This document shows positions 8,086-16,858 of a DNA stretch of 25,241 nt, in pieces. Position numbers and translations under genes: made by a program. Each line of letters begins with the position of its first letter. Position 1 is the first letter of the stretch. The DNA lies in NCBI GenBank assembly GCA_964579855.1, contig CAZOIM010000028.1:1-25241 (forward strand), given 5' to 3'. The DNA is from JADGQA01 sp964579855 (lineage in GTDB: Bacteria; Bacteroidota; Ignavibacteria; UBA10030). A model generated the notes under the pieces. It ran no database searches and was not told the DNA's origin. It saw nothing but the letters and a program-made list of their open reading frames with translations.

Positions 8086-8466
8086 TCACATATCGGCGAA
8101 CTCCGTAAGCGACAGCACATTTCCATCAGGATCCTTGAACCAGACAACTTTGGCCATGCTCGGGGCCGTCCAAATCCCGTTCTTATCTTGGTTCATTCCC
8201 TCATACCGTTCGAACCGAACGCCGCGATTCGATAGCAACTCCACTTCTTCTGCGATGTTGTCAACCTTCCAACCAAGCACGGTGTAATCACGAGGATTGA
8301 CTCGATCAACTTTCTGAATCCGAATCATCGTTCCGTTCGATTCGAAGACAAGTGCAAATTGATCACCGCTGACAAATTCTAAACCAAGAATCTCTTCATA
8401 GAACTGTCGTGCCCTTGCAGCATTGCTCGTTGCTACAAATCCAATCAAATCCGACTTCTTAAGCAT
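8086..8466 (-). CDS. VOC-superfamily (glyoxalase/bleomycin-resistance fold) protein
   Basis: Single-domain protein of 126 aa with the paired beta-alpha-beta-beta-beta modules of the vicinal oxygen chelate fold. The first module has SNAARARQFYEEILGLEF and IRIQKVD. The second has LGWKVDNIAEEVELLSNRGVRFERYEGM and ends in WFKDPDGNVLSLTEF, the usual closing motif with a candidate metal-binding glutamate. Reaction unknown: members include lyases, dioxygenases and drug-binding proteins, and neighbours give no clue. The start is firm, with GGGAGG six bases upstream of the ATG. It converges with the SRPBCC gene and follows the putative glycoside hydrolase on the same strand after about 70 bp. Confidence 0.88.
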   Translation of the reverse strand: MLKKSDLIGFVATSNAARARQFYEEILGLEFVSGDQFALVFESNGTMIRIQKVDRVNPRDYTVLGWKVDNIAEEVELLSNRGVRFERYEGMNQDKNGIWTAPSMAKVVWFKDPDGNVLSLTEFADM

Positions 8467-8483
8467 GGTTGCCTCCCTTATGC

Positions 8484-8507
8484 AGAAACTTCGAATCGAG
8501 AGTTTCT
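8484..8507 (-). repeat. Inverted repeat in the leader of the VOC gene
   Basis: Perfect 7-bp arms AGAAACT and AGTTTCT are separated by 10 bp, with partial extra pairing inside. The repeat ends 18 bp before the VOC start codon and sits 33 bp after the hydrolase stop. It could be an operator, a 5'-leader hairpin, or a weak terminator of the upstream gene; there is no U-tract. Confidence 0.35.
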
Positions 8508-8539
8508 CTTACGACAGGATGACAATCTCGAACAACGGA

Positions 8540-11186
8540 CTATTTGATTTCCAATAACCAGCCTTTCCCCGGTGATACCCTAACCTTCTCACCAACCAAA
8601 AAAGTGTGCGCATCTTGGAAATTCTTCACTACGGGAGCTTTGATTGTCACCCTTGTGGAATCTAGACCGAGCGATTTCCAGTCAATGGAAAGAGAACACG
8701 AAATCGTATCTTGAGCCCAACTGGCCACCGAAACAAGCGCAGCACCAGGTTTTACATACGCTGTCGCAAGAATCTGAGGATTGTCTGTTGCTACAGGACA
8801 ATTCTTCGACCAATAGCCGAACATCCTTGTACCCTTCATTCCGAACTCATCCCACAATTTCCAGATCGGCGATGGATCACCGGACCAGGGAAGACGATTC
8901 GTCATTCCATACACCATCCCGCGCCACGGATTGCCCCCCTTCTCCAGCATTTCCCCCATCAAACCAAACGGGATCCCGGAAATCTCCGTTAGCCAGTAAT
9001 CCGGCTTCGAATCGTAATCAAAATATTCACCAAACCATAGTCGATCGATGTACGGGAAATGTTCCATATAGAGCAGGGCGCTGTTGACGTACCCATCGCG
9101 AGGATTGAACTGATTCGCGGAGTGCAGGTCGATCAACGCCCCCGGACGATTCCGATCGAGGACTTTCCGGACCCGTTTCATCGTCGTTCGGTCGAATGCC
9201 ACGTCATCGATATAGATACCATCGATTCCCACATTTTTCGCGAGCCAGTTCAGACCTTCGACATAGTAATTGTGCCAACGTGAAACGCCGCTGTTGATGA
9301 TCGCGGCATCGTTCAGTTCGGGTACATACCACCCAGGAATGTAGTCTTGATCAAGGTGTTCCAGTGGCCACGAGGAACCTCCTCCCGGACCATGCGAAAG
9401 GACTTCATCGCCCAGGCTTCTCAATGCAGACAGTTCCGGAGCATGATCCGAAAGTTCACGAACCGTGTAATAGATTTTCACTTTCATTCCTAGCGCATGC
9501 GCGGAGTCAATATATGCTTTCATTTCATTTGGTCGCAGAAACGGATAATTGAGATACGGATTGATCTCCGTAGCGTGATGCACATTGATCGTGTTTGCGC
9601 CNNNNNNNNNNNNNNNNNNNNNNNNNNNNNNNNNNNNNNNNNNNNNNNNNNNNNNNNNNNNNNNNNNNNNNNNNNNNNNNNNNNNNNNNNNNNNNNNNNN
9701 NGTAACATCCCACTTCCAGAAAAGACTATCCGGTCGATATCCGCCCTTGAGCCCCATGCCCATCGAGTATTTGGCAATATCCGTTCGAAGAGGAATTTCC
9801 AGACGGATGTCCTGAACGGACGTGTTTTCCTTCGCCGTCAATGTGACACGGAAATCAACATACCCGTCGAACTCCATCTGTGCATCGAGCGACACTTCCA
9901 CCGGACCGGCACTACTTCTCGACTTCCAGGCAACCACCCCGGATGCCCTTTTTGTGATTTCGAATCCATTGTTCTTCCAGGATTCAGCCTTTCCCCTAGA
10001 GTTCTCAACGACCATCCGAATTGGCGCAGCAAGCAGTTCACGTCCCGATGTAACTAGACTCGTGTTATTGGGTGAGAAATAGCTGACGATGTTCTTGGCA
10101 AATCCGGACGGATCAATTGCCAGACTCCTCCCCAAACAACTTACAACGTTATCCTGAATGGTCATTGGAATAAACGGCGGAACAATGCTGTCATCGGCGG
10201 CAAGCTGCGAATTGAGCCAACGTAATCTCGTAAGACGATTGGGATCGCCGTCTCCTCCGTCGACCAAAACCATGTCGGAAACATCGAGACGGAACTTTAC
10301 CTTCGTCGGCTTTAATCCTCTTGGAGAGATTGACATGACCCCTTGATAGCTTCCATATTGCGCATCCTTCGGGACTTGTAGTCCCATCCAAAGCGCTCCC
10401 ACCTTTCCCTTTTCAACGGTCACCATCTTTTGAAATTCCCGTCCCTGCCAATCCGTCCCTTCCGTGTTGAACGATGTAAACGATGAGGAAGGAATCACTC
10501 CGCCGTCAGTCCTGCGAAGATCGCTAATGGAAATATCGACTCCGTCGATCCGTTCTCGGGCAGCGTAGAGACCAAGTTGAAATGCGTAGAATTCTCCTCT
10601 GTGCGCGAATCCTCCAAACGTCGATCGTGGTCCGTCCATGATCCATTTTGCCGGAAGATCATTGGTCATCTTTATCGGATCTTTTCGATCTTCCGGAAAG
10701 ACAAGATAGGATGCTCTCCGATTCATTTTGAGTAAGTGCTCCAATTCCCCTTTTGTTGCGATGACTTCCATTGGATAGAAGCTGTTGAACTCATCGATCG
10801 ATTGGAACTGCACGAGTTCTGCTTCCGGNNNNNNNNNNNNNNNNNNNNNNNNNNNNNNNNNNNNNNNNNNNNNNNNNNNNNNNNNNNNNNNNNNNNNNNN
10901 NNNNNNNNNNNNNNNNNNNNNNNNNNNNAGCATCGAAAACATAAATGCCCTTTTGTTCCGGGTTATGGTCTCGCCTTCGCCACGGAATATGGGCAACGAC
11001 AGCGTCTCCTTTTTCAGTCACTTTAATCACAACACGATGATTGCCGAGAGAATCCGTATTCCATGTTCCGGTACCATAATAGGACGGTCCTGGGAAATAC
11101 GTTTGTTCTCTGTTCTGTGCCTTCAACGATACCGTCACAACAAGTACGAAAAGTGCCGCAATCTTCTGAATTGGGTACACTCGCAT
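8540..11186 (-). CDS. Secreted putative glycoside hydrolase (DUF6067-like), interrupted by two assembly gaps
   Basis: Exported protein of about 880 aa if each gap is near its nominal size. The ATG at 11186 has AAGGA upstream and opens a signal peptide (MRVYPIQKIAALFVLVVTVSLKAQ-like, cut after KAQ). A beta-rich N-terminal domain with HIPWRRRDHNPEQKG follows. After the gap comes a beta-sandwich region with RLRWLNSQLAADDSIVPPF and CLGRSLAIDPSGF, then a TIM-barrel-like half with GIDGIYIDDVAFDR and LWFGEYFDYDSKPDYW, whose Asp/Glu residues are plausible catalytic acids. This order matches my memory of Bacteroidota proteins labelled DUF6067 or glycoside-hydrolase-like; substrate unknown. Reading frame changes across 10829-10928, which is explained if the true gap length there is a multiple of three. 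No other break is seen. Confidence 0.72.
9602..9701. other. Assembly gap (100 N) in the hydrolase gene
   Basis: Exactly 100 N, a placeholder of unknown true size, falling between the propeptide-like beta region and the TIM-barrel half. Both flanks read in one frame at this length, so the true length should leave remainder 1 on division by three if the gene is intact. Confidence 0.95.
10829..10928. other. Assembly gap (100 N) near the hydrolase N-terminus
   Basis: Exactly 100 N. The upstream part with the signal peptide and the downstream part are in different frames at this nominal length. A true gap divisible by three restores one continuous gene. Confidence 0.95.
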
Positions 11187-11220
11187 GCCGAATTCCTTCT
11201 TTTGGTTCAACGTGGATGAA

Positions 11221-11249
11221 ACGATACAAAAGGATGTCTGTTTAATCAA
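11221..11249 (-). promoter_or_regulatory. Candidate promoter of the hydrolase gene
   Basis: TTGATT and TATCGT, 17 bp apart on the minus strand, each match four of six sigma-70 positions. They lie 35 bp before the ATG at 11186, giving a leader of ordinary length with the AAGGA ribosome site. Confidence 0.3.
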
Positions 11250-11370
11250 CCTTCGCGGATGGTCATGGTTGCACGACAGATTCTACCGATGGAACCCGCA
11301 ACCAAGTGACCGTTGATGGGAGGATAGAAGCGAAGCCGCGTTGAAGAACCTACGAACTTTTGCGTGGATC

Positions 11371-12657
11371 TCACACTTGTTTCAGAACGAGGAGTGTTAA
11401 ATCATCCGAAGGCGGCTCTTCCCCAATGAAGACCCGAACGTCTTCGAGAATGTCGTCTTTGATCTGGTGCGCCTGTTTTTGACTGTTCTTTCTGATAGAG
11501 AATTTGAGACGTTCTTCGCTGTATTGTTGTTTTGATCTGTCCATCGCTTCGGTGACTCCGTCGGTATAGAGTGCGAGTACGTCGTTGCGACGAAGACTGA
11601 TCTGTTTGGACTCATAGTTTACGTTGTCGACCATGCCGAGGGGCAATCCACCCGCTTCGAGCTCGACGATTTCTTCGGAATTTGGCCGAACGAGGTACGG
11701 GTAATTGTGCCCCGCATTGACATACGTAATTGTGTGTTGTTCACAGTCCAGGACCATAATGAAGAACGTGATGAATCGCTCCGATGGACTGTTTTCGTAC
11801 ACGAGATTGTTCAATTTCGCGGTAAGTTTTGCGAGATCTGAGTCCGACTGGATGTACGCCCTCAGAGACGCGTGGAGTGTGGAGACCAGGAGCGCCGCGG
11901 GTACTCCCTTGCCTGTGACATCCGCCATAACAAAAACGTACCGATTCTGACCAAGGGAAATAATGTCGTAGAAGTCTCCACCGACCGTGGTACACGGTTG
12001 TGCCACGGCAGCAATTTCATAGTGTGGAATGGGAATGATTTTTTTCGGAAGCAATCGTTGCTGGATCTCTCCGGCAATCTGTAACTCCTTCTGTACGCGT
12101 TCGCTCTCCATGCTCGTCTGATACAGTCGGGCGTTTTCCACCGCTAGTGCCGCGTGTTCCGAAAATGCTTTCAGGAACAACTCGTCCTCATTATCAAATG
12201 CGCCCCGCCGTTTATTGATAATCTGAAACACCCCTATAATTTTTCCGTGCCGGTTTTTCATCGGCATGCAGAGCATGGTTTTGGTCTTGAATCCCGAACG
12301 TTTGTCGAATCCTGCGTAGAACCTTGAATCTTTGCTCGCATCTTTCAAATTCATGGTTTCGCCGGTTTTTGCAACAGTCCCCGAAATTCCCGTGCCAATG
12401 GGCAGCCGAATTTCGACCAAGCCCTCGCCTCCTTTTAAGACTTTGGACCAGAGCTCTTTCGTCTTCTCATCAATCAGATAAATCGTACCTCGTTCTGCAT
12501 TGAGATTCTTCGTTGCAAGATGAAGAATTATTGAAAGTAGTTCTTCCAGGTCAAATGTTGTATTCAGATGCTTCGAAGCGTCAATCAACGATTCCAAGCG
12601 GTGGACGTACGACTTCACACCACCTGCAGGCTTCTTGGTCGGAATTTTCTTCGCCAT
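11371..12657 (-). CDS. GAF domain - PPM/SpoIIE serine phosphatase (RsbU-like)
   Basis: Cytoplasmic protein phosphatase of 428 aa. Such enzymes dephosphorylate STAS-domain antagonists and so release a sigma factor or other target. A GAF sensor covers about residues 20-178 (SLIDASKHLNTTFDLEELL to FSEHAALAVENARLYQ). A helical linker with ELQIAGEIQQRLLP follows, which is the usual lead-in to the SpoIIE fold. Metal-binding aspartates are present: D228 in GGDFYD, D246 in MADVTGKGVPAALL, D366 in YTDGVTEAMD, D418/D419 in PSDDLTLLVLK. The ATG at 12657 is chosen because AGGAG lies 7 nt upstream; an in-frame ATG at 12717 would overlap the upstream PrsW gene and has no such site. It ends a three-gene unit with the protease genes. 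A likely substrate is the STAS protein at 18864-19148. Confidence 0.93.
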   Translation of the reverse strand: MAKKIPTKKPAGGVKSYVHRLESLIDASKHLNTTFDLEELLSIILHLATKNLNAERGTIYLIDEKTKELWSKVLKGGEGLVEIRLPIGTGISGTVAKTGETMNLKDASKDSRFYAGFDKRSGFKTKTMLCMPMKNRHGKIIGVFQIINKRRGAFDNEDELFLKAFSEHAALAVENARLYQTSMESERVQKELQIAGEIQQRLLPKKIIPIPHYEIAAVAQPCTTVGGDFYDIISLGQNRYVFVMADVTGKGVPAALLVSTLHASLRAYIQSDSDLAKLTAKLNNLVYENSPSERFITFFIMVLDCEQHTITYVNAGHNYPYLVRPNSEEIVELEAGGLPLGMVDNVNYESKQISLRRNDVLALYTDGVTEAMDRSKQQYSEERLKFSIRKNSQKQAHQIKDDILEDVRVFIGEEPPSDDLTLLVLKQV

Positions 12658-12689
12658 GGTTTCTCCTGTTGATCGTTTGTCGCTCTGCA

Positions 12690-13697
12690 TCACTTCTTGA
12701 GTGTATGCATTTGCCACAAATCCCGGTTGCTTGTTCTCAAGAAGGGGGAAAGCGCCAACAATCCTGTTTTGCCGATGCTCTTCTGAAGGTACGTCATTTC
12801 ATCGAATTTCGCCTGGACATTAGGGTCTGGTTCGACGCTAAAACCAGATTCGCGCATCAGGAGAATGCCTTTAGCCTGAATTGCCAGTTCGAGATAAAGG
12901 CGCAGGTAACACAGCATATCCGCTACGACTTCTCCCCGAAATTTGCTTTGGACAGAATCCAAATAATGCCCAATACGCGCCGTCCCGATGCCTCCCGTCG
13001 TCACGATCGTTAGGAGTTCTGCATCATTATCGAACCCCACTCCCAGCCATTCCCGAGTCGCCCTCTCACTCCGCGCGAATGCAATAAGCATAAATACCGG
13101 CAGGGATACCACCACGATGATCGTCGATGCAACCGGCGGTAGGATGAAATGGTTGAAGAGGGAATGAATGGCGATTCCTATAGCCAGTCCCGGCAGAAAG
13201 ATAAGAAAGGAAGTGGAGTCTTTGACATCAGAAAGGTTCTTGGAAACAACACCGACGATCGCTGTTGAACCGCCGTGCATCACCGCCGTACCGAAGCCAC
13301 GTATGATCCAAAGGAGCAGGTTCGTCTTGTGCAGAGACTCCAGATAGTAGACATTTTCGAGGAGCGCGAAACCTGCGCCGAGCGCGAAGCCCACGATTGC
13401 TGCGTCAACCATGAAACCGATTTTTTGGTTTCGGAGCAGATAGATGAGAAAACATGCCTTCAAACTCTCTTCAATGATTGGCGCCCCGTATCGCATATAC
13501 AACACGGAAGTCGTCGGGATTGACGGGAAGAGTTGGAACAGCATGAAAAGGAGCGCCGCCGTGCAACAACCGATGGCAATGTAGCTGAGAATTGAACGGA
13601 GTTTTACGAGCTTGTAACTATCAAGAAATACCAGAACACTGAGAAAGAAGAGCACGGGAATAAGTGCAACGGAAACGTTGAGAATAAGTTCAGTCAT
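12690..13697 (-). CDS. PrsW-family intramembrane metalloprotease
   Basis: Polytopic inner-membrane protein of 335 aa with about eight hydrophobic segments in residues 1-210 and a soluble cytoplasmic tail of about 125 aa. PrsW signatures are present in order: PIIEESLK (E76-E77 with K80), FALLENVYY (E114), the TM histidine H141 in AVMHGGSTA, and IHSLFNHF (H178, H183). In Bacillus subtilis, PrsW makes the first cut in the anti-sigma factor RsiW and so activates sigma-W; other members have different or unknown substrates. The gene lies 20 bp after the outer-membrane peptidase gene and 32 bp before the phosphatase gene, a tight operon. The long C-terminal tail is an addition whose role I cannot name. 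An anti-sigma-like membrane protein encoded just upstream is a natural candidate substrate. Confidence 0.9.
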   Translation of the reverse strand: MTELILNVSVALIPVLFFLSVLVFLDSYKLVKLRSILSYIAIGCCTAALLFMLFQLFPSIPTTSVLYMRYGAPIIEESLKACFLIYLLRNQKIGFMVDAAIVGFALGAGFALLENVYYLESLHKTNLLLWIIRGFGTAVMHGGSTAIVGVVSKNLSDVKDSTSFLIFLPGLAIGIAIHSLFNHFILPPVASTIIVVVSLPVFMLIAFARSERATREWLGVGFDNDAELLTIVTTGGIGTARIGHYLDSVQSKFRGEVVADMLCYLRLYLELAIQAKGILLMRESGFSVEPDPNVQAKFDEMTYLQKSIGKTGLLALSPFLRTSNRDLWQMHTLKK

Positions 13698-13717
13698 ACT
13701 TCTCTTTGCCCGTCAGA

Positions 13718-16672
13718 TCACTTCAAGATCTTCAGAGAAAACATGAATTCTTTCGAAAGATGCTGATTCTGTTCAACGGCCGCGGCGTAGCCGAGCGAAA
13801 TCGTTGATTCCAGTAGCGAGAAGACAACAAGCTTGAAGTCCAATTGTGCTCCGAGATTTGCGAATACCCTTTTTTCGGGATCGTTGTCGAAATTCGTCAC
13901 AATGCCGCTGGAAAAGAGCATGAGTTGGGTCCAGTTAAAATAGAAGCTGGGAAATCCGAATCGTCTGAAATGGATCGGGGGAAGCGCCCATTCTGCAAGC
14001 AGTTTCCCAAAGTTCTTTCCGCCAAATTCATCGATTGCCACCCCGGGAAAACTGTAATATTCGCGGAATCGACGCGCTTCCTGATGATCAACCCAGTTGT
14101 TGCCAAATCCACCAAAGTAGAAATTGGCAAACGGACTGGAACGGTCGCCAAACGATTGGCCGGCTGCACTCCTCAACCAGATGGATGAATGGAGAAGTGG
14201 CAGCAATATGCCGTAGTCCAGCGTGGCGTAGAGACGAGGAAAGATTGTGGAATTGACATACGTGTTGTAAGAATACAATCCGGTCCGGATTCCTTGTTCA
14301 TGTTCGACGGCGCCCAGAGTCCGAAGAAGATAGGAATATTTCAAATTGCCGCTCAACGTGAAGAACTTGTCGAACGAGGTGACAATGTTTTGGAAATCAG
14401 GGAGACGTTCCAATCCGCCATATGCCGCCCCCCGGATGGTGTATTCCATGGATTGTGGACGGTCGGTGATCAGAAAATCGTTGTACTTCAGCGCGACGGA
14501 ATATCCTGCCCTGCTCGTCTTTGTCGGACCAAAAAGATCATAGAAATCCGCTTGATTGTACGTCGTTGAAAACGACCAGGGGTAGTGGTTGAATTCGAGT
14601 AATGCGTGAATTCGTTCTTTCGTCGGCAGCAGTGATACGCGTGAATATGACAGGCACGCATCGATACTGTAGAGTTCAAGCGGGTCGGCGAGGTTCGCCC
14701 TGAAGCCGTACGCCGCGAAGTTCTTGAATCCTTCCGCAACCGGATACAGGGAGGCTAGGCGGATATTGGAGAAGGGCTCGTAATCATCCTTCGAAACTGT
14801 GAGAGAATCGATGTTAATGAGACTCGGAGACTTGAGTGCCCACGTTTTGACGACAGGGTACTTCTCAACGATTTCCTGGCCAAAGTAGTTGATCGGATTA
14901 ACATTTTCCAACGGATACACACTCATGAGAACAGGAGTAAACCCTCTTCCTGAATAGCGAAAGACAACGAGCGAGTCGTTCGTGATCGGCACCGGGCGGA
15001 AAAATCCTGTTTCACCGTTGGTGACAATATCCATTTTCTTGTTCGCGAAGTCGTACCGCCAGACATTTGATACTCCTGTGTAGTACGAGGTTCCATAAAG
15101 GTATTTTCCGTCGGGAGTGAAAACAAATCCTTCGGGCGCACTGTTTTCAAATTCATAGAGGACGGACATTGAATCGACACCGTTCATCAAGTTGTCAACT
15201 TCAAACGAAACGAGACGCTGTCGGCCACCTTCGTCGATGAAGGATCCGGTCACGAGCGTACCGTCGGGCGAAAGGTCAAGGTTGATAATATCTTTACCGT
15301 AGTCAAGCCTGAGAATATTTCTCCATCCCTCCGTGTAAGGTTGTGGAACACAAACGATCGTTGAATAACCGTTGTTGTGCTGAACTCCCCACACAGACTT
15401 GTCGATCGGATTGAATGCAAGGTCTCCTATGCGGTCGTTCTTCAACAGCATTTGTACACGACCGGTCTTGACATCGACGATGTTAAGGTCTCGCATACCG
15501 GTGCTGTTGTCCGTCGTGAAGAAGATGCTCTGTGATTGTGGATCGTAGGTTAGCGAGCAAACGTAATAGAGGGCCGGTGTGGGAACAGTACAAATCGTCT
15601 GGACGGTGCCACGATCGATATTGATTGAGACTATATGCGCAACTTGTCCGGGGAAATTCACAGCGGTGTAAAGTGTGCGACCGGCCGAATCAAAATACGC
15701 GGCAGACACAGAACCGAGCGCTTCAAGAATGATCGGGCGATATTGCGTGACAGGATAGGCGCGGATCGTGTCGATATTCCTTCTCTGCCAATCGTGCTCA
15801 CTTTGAATCCAGCGCTGCCATTCTTCATCGAGCGGAACGCCATAAACTCTCTCAAATTGCGTGGAAAAATATCGTACGCTGCCGTCTGTGCGATTAAACC
15901 ATTCTTTAAGCTTTTCCAAGCCATATCGGCCGGCCAGGTAGGTCACGAAACGTGTCCCGTAGAGATAGGCGTTCTGGCCTACCTGGAAATCGACGGTTGT
16001 CCCCTCGGATTCCAACCCCACGACGTCGTAAAAATAACTGCTGTCGACAACCATGGTCCGCCACATCATTTCATCATAACTTCCCAACGCTCTTCCAAGG
16101 CCTCCGGAAAGCCAGGTCTCCATGAACACGGCGAAGCCTTCGTGATACCATCGTGGAGAATACCACCGGGGGTTTGTGTAGTAGCTGTAGATCATCGAAA
16201 GAGGATTCTCTGCCGTGGGGACTACCTTTCCAAAGAAGAGCGAGCGAAAAAACCTATCGCCCGATGAGGCCTGATCCGTCGTCAACAGGTGGATGAGTTC
16301 GTGATTCATGAGCCAGTTCATTCGCTCATTGGCCGGCTGCGTGTCGTACTCGTAATCGAACGGCTCCATGCCGAGATCAAGCGAATTCCACGGCATGGAT
16401 GATGTCCCGCCGTGCCCGTAATCGTTGAAGTCCTCCAACAACATGGTTACGTCGTCCGTGGGGTAGTATCCGAACTGGGTGTGATGAAATTCGATGGCAT
16501 TCTCAAAGCAGCGTGCGAGATGCGGAACAATGTAAGCGTGGTTTTCATCAAGGTAGAGCAATCGCAAATCGTGTGTTTCCAGGGCGTGAATTTGTGCATC
16601 GGTTTGCGAAGGAATGAACAGGAACACGGAGAGTACTGTAATGGCGCAAGACTTTCTAATACAACTCACCAT
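13718..16672 (-). CDS. Exported metallopeptidase (HExxH) - beta-propeller - outer-membrane barrel protein
   Basis: Large envelope protein of 984 aa with a signal peptide (cleavage near QTDA-Q, residue 26). A peptidase MA-like gluzincin domain covers about 30-290. Its zinc site is HELIH (H124, E125, H128), and E178 in WYHEGFAVFMETW is the probable third ligand. Residues 315-620 hold repeated TolB/WD40-like propeller blades (LDLSPDGTLVTGSF, FVFTPDGKYLYGTSY). From about 650 to the end, alternating aromatic and polar strands finish with a C-terminal strand like an outer-membrane barrel. The start is supported by AAGGTG just upstream. Function probably proteolysis or binding at the cell surface; substrate unknown. 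First gene of a unit with PrsW and GAF-SpoIIE. Confidence 0.82.
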   Translation of the reverse strand: MVSCIRKSCAITVLSVFLFIPSQTDAQIHALETHDLRLLYLDENHAYIVPHLARCFENAIEFHHTQFGYYPTDDVTMLLEDFNDYGHGGTSSMPWNSLDLGMEPFDYEYDTQPANERMNWLMNHELIHLLTTDQASSGDRFFRSLFFGKVVPTAENPLSMIYSYYTNPRWYSPRWYHEGFAVFMETWLSGGLGRALGSYDEMMWRTMVVDSSYFYDVVGLESEGTTVDFQVGQNAYLYGTRFVTYLAGRYGLEKLKEWFNRTDGSVRYFSTQFERVYGVPLDEEWQRWIQSEHDWQRRNIDTIRAYPVTQYRPIILEALGSVSAAYFDSAGRTLYTAVNFPGQVAHIVSINIDRGTVQTICTVPTPALYYVCSLTYDPQSQSIFFTTDNSTGMRDLNIVDVKTGRVQMLLKNDRIGDLAFNPIDKSVWGVQHNNGYSTIVCVPQPYTEGWRNILRLDYGKDIINLDLSPDGTLVTGSFIDEGGRQRLVSFEVDNLMNGVDSMSVLYEFENSAPEGFVFTPDGKYLYGTSYYTGVSNVWRYDFANKKMDIVTNGETGFFRPVPITNDSLVVFRYSGRGFTPVLMSVYPLENVNPINYFGQEIVEKYPVVKTWALKSPSLINIDSLTVSKDDYEPFSNIRLASLYPVAEGFKNFAAYGFRANLADPLELYSIDACLSYSRVSLLPTKERIHALLEFNHYPWSFSTTYNQADFYDLFGPTKTSRAGYSVALKYNDFLITDRPQSMEYTIRGAAYGGLERLPDFQNIVTSFDKFFTLSGNLKYSYLLRTLGAVEHEQGIRTGLYSYNTYVNSTIFPRLYATLDYGILLPLLHSSIWLRSAAGQSFGDRSSPFANFYFGGFGNNWVDHQEARRFREYYSFPGVAIDEFGGKNFGKLLAEWALPPIHFRRFGFPSFYFNWTQLMLFSSGIVTNFDNDPEKRVFANLGAQLDFKLVVFSLLESTISLGYAAAVEQNQHLSKEFMFSLKILK

Positions 16673-16711
16673 GCGTCACCTTACAACAAGGGCCATTGAT
16701 CAGAAACGTAC

Positions 16712-16740
16712 TACGTTGAACGGTTGGAGTGGTTCAATGT
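16712..16740 (-). promoter_or_regulatory. Dyad and possible ECF-type promoter before the metallopeptidase operon
   Basis: Arms ACGTTGAAC and GTTCAATGT pair at eight of nine positions across a 10-bp spacer (16713-16740). On the minus strand the same bases read TGAACC, 15 bp, CGTA, similar to the sigma-W-type pattern TGAAAC-N16-CGTA. Initiation here would leave about 33 nt of leader. Either reading (operator or ECF promoter) is tentative. Confidence 0.3.
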
Positions 16741-16802
16741 ACAACAAAAAGCGAAAAAGGAAAGTCGAAACGGGGAAATCGCCCTGTGAATCGGGAAGGG
16801 GG

Positions 16803-16834
16803 AAAAAAAAAGAGGCATCGCTTATTGATGCCTC
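16803..16834 (-). terminator. Intrinsic terminator of the sigma / anti-sigma operon
   Basis: Perfect 8-bp stem GAGGCATC/GATGCCTC with a 7-nt loop, followed on the minus strand by nine consecutive T. It lies 25 bp beyond the stop of the pentad-repeat protein, so transcription of that operon should end before the metallopeptidase gene. Confidence 0.92.
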
Positions 16835-16858
16835 CTTTCACGCAGACTCAAATACAAG

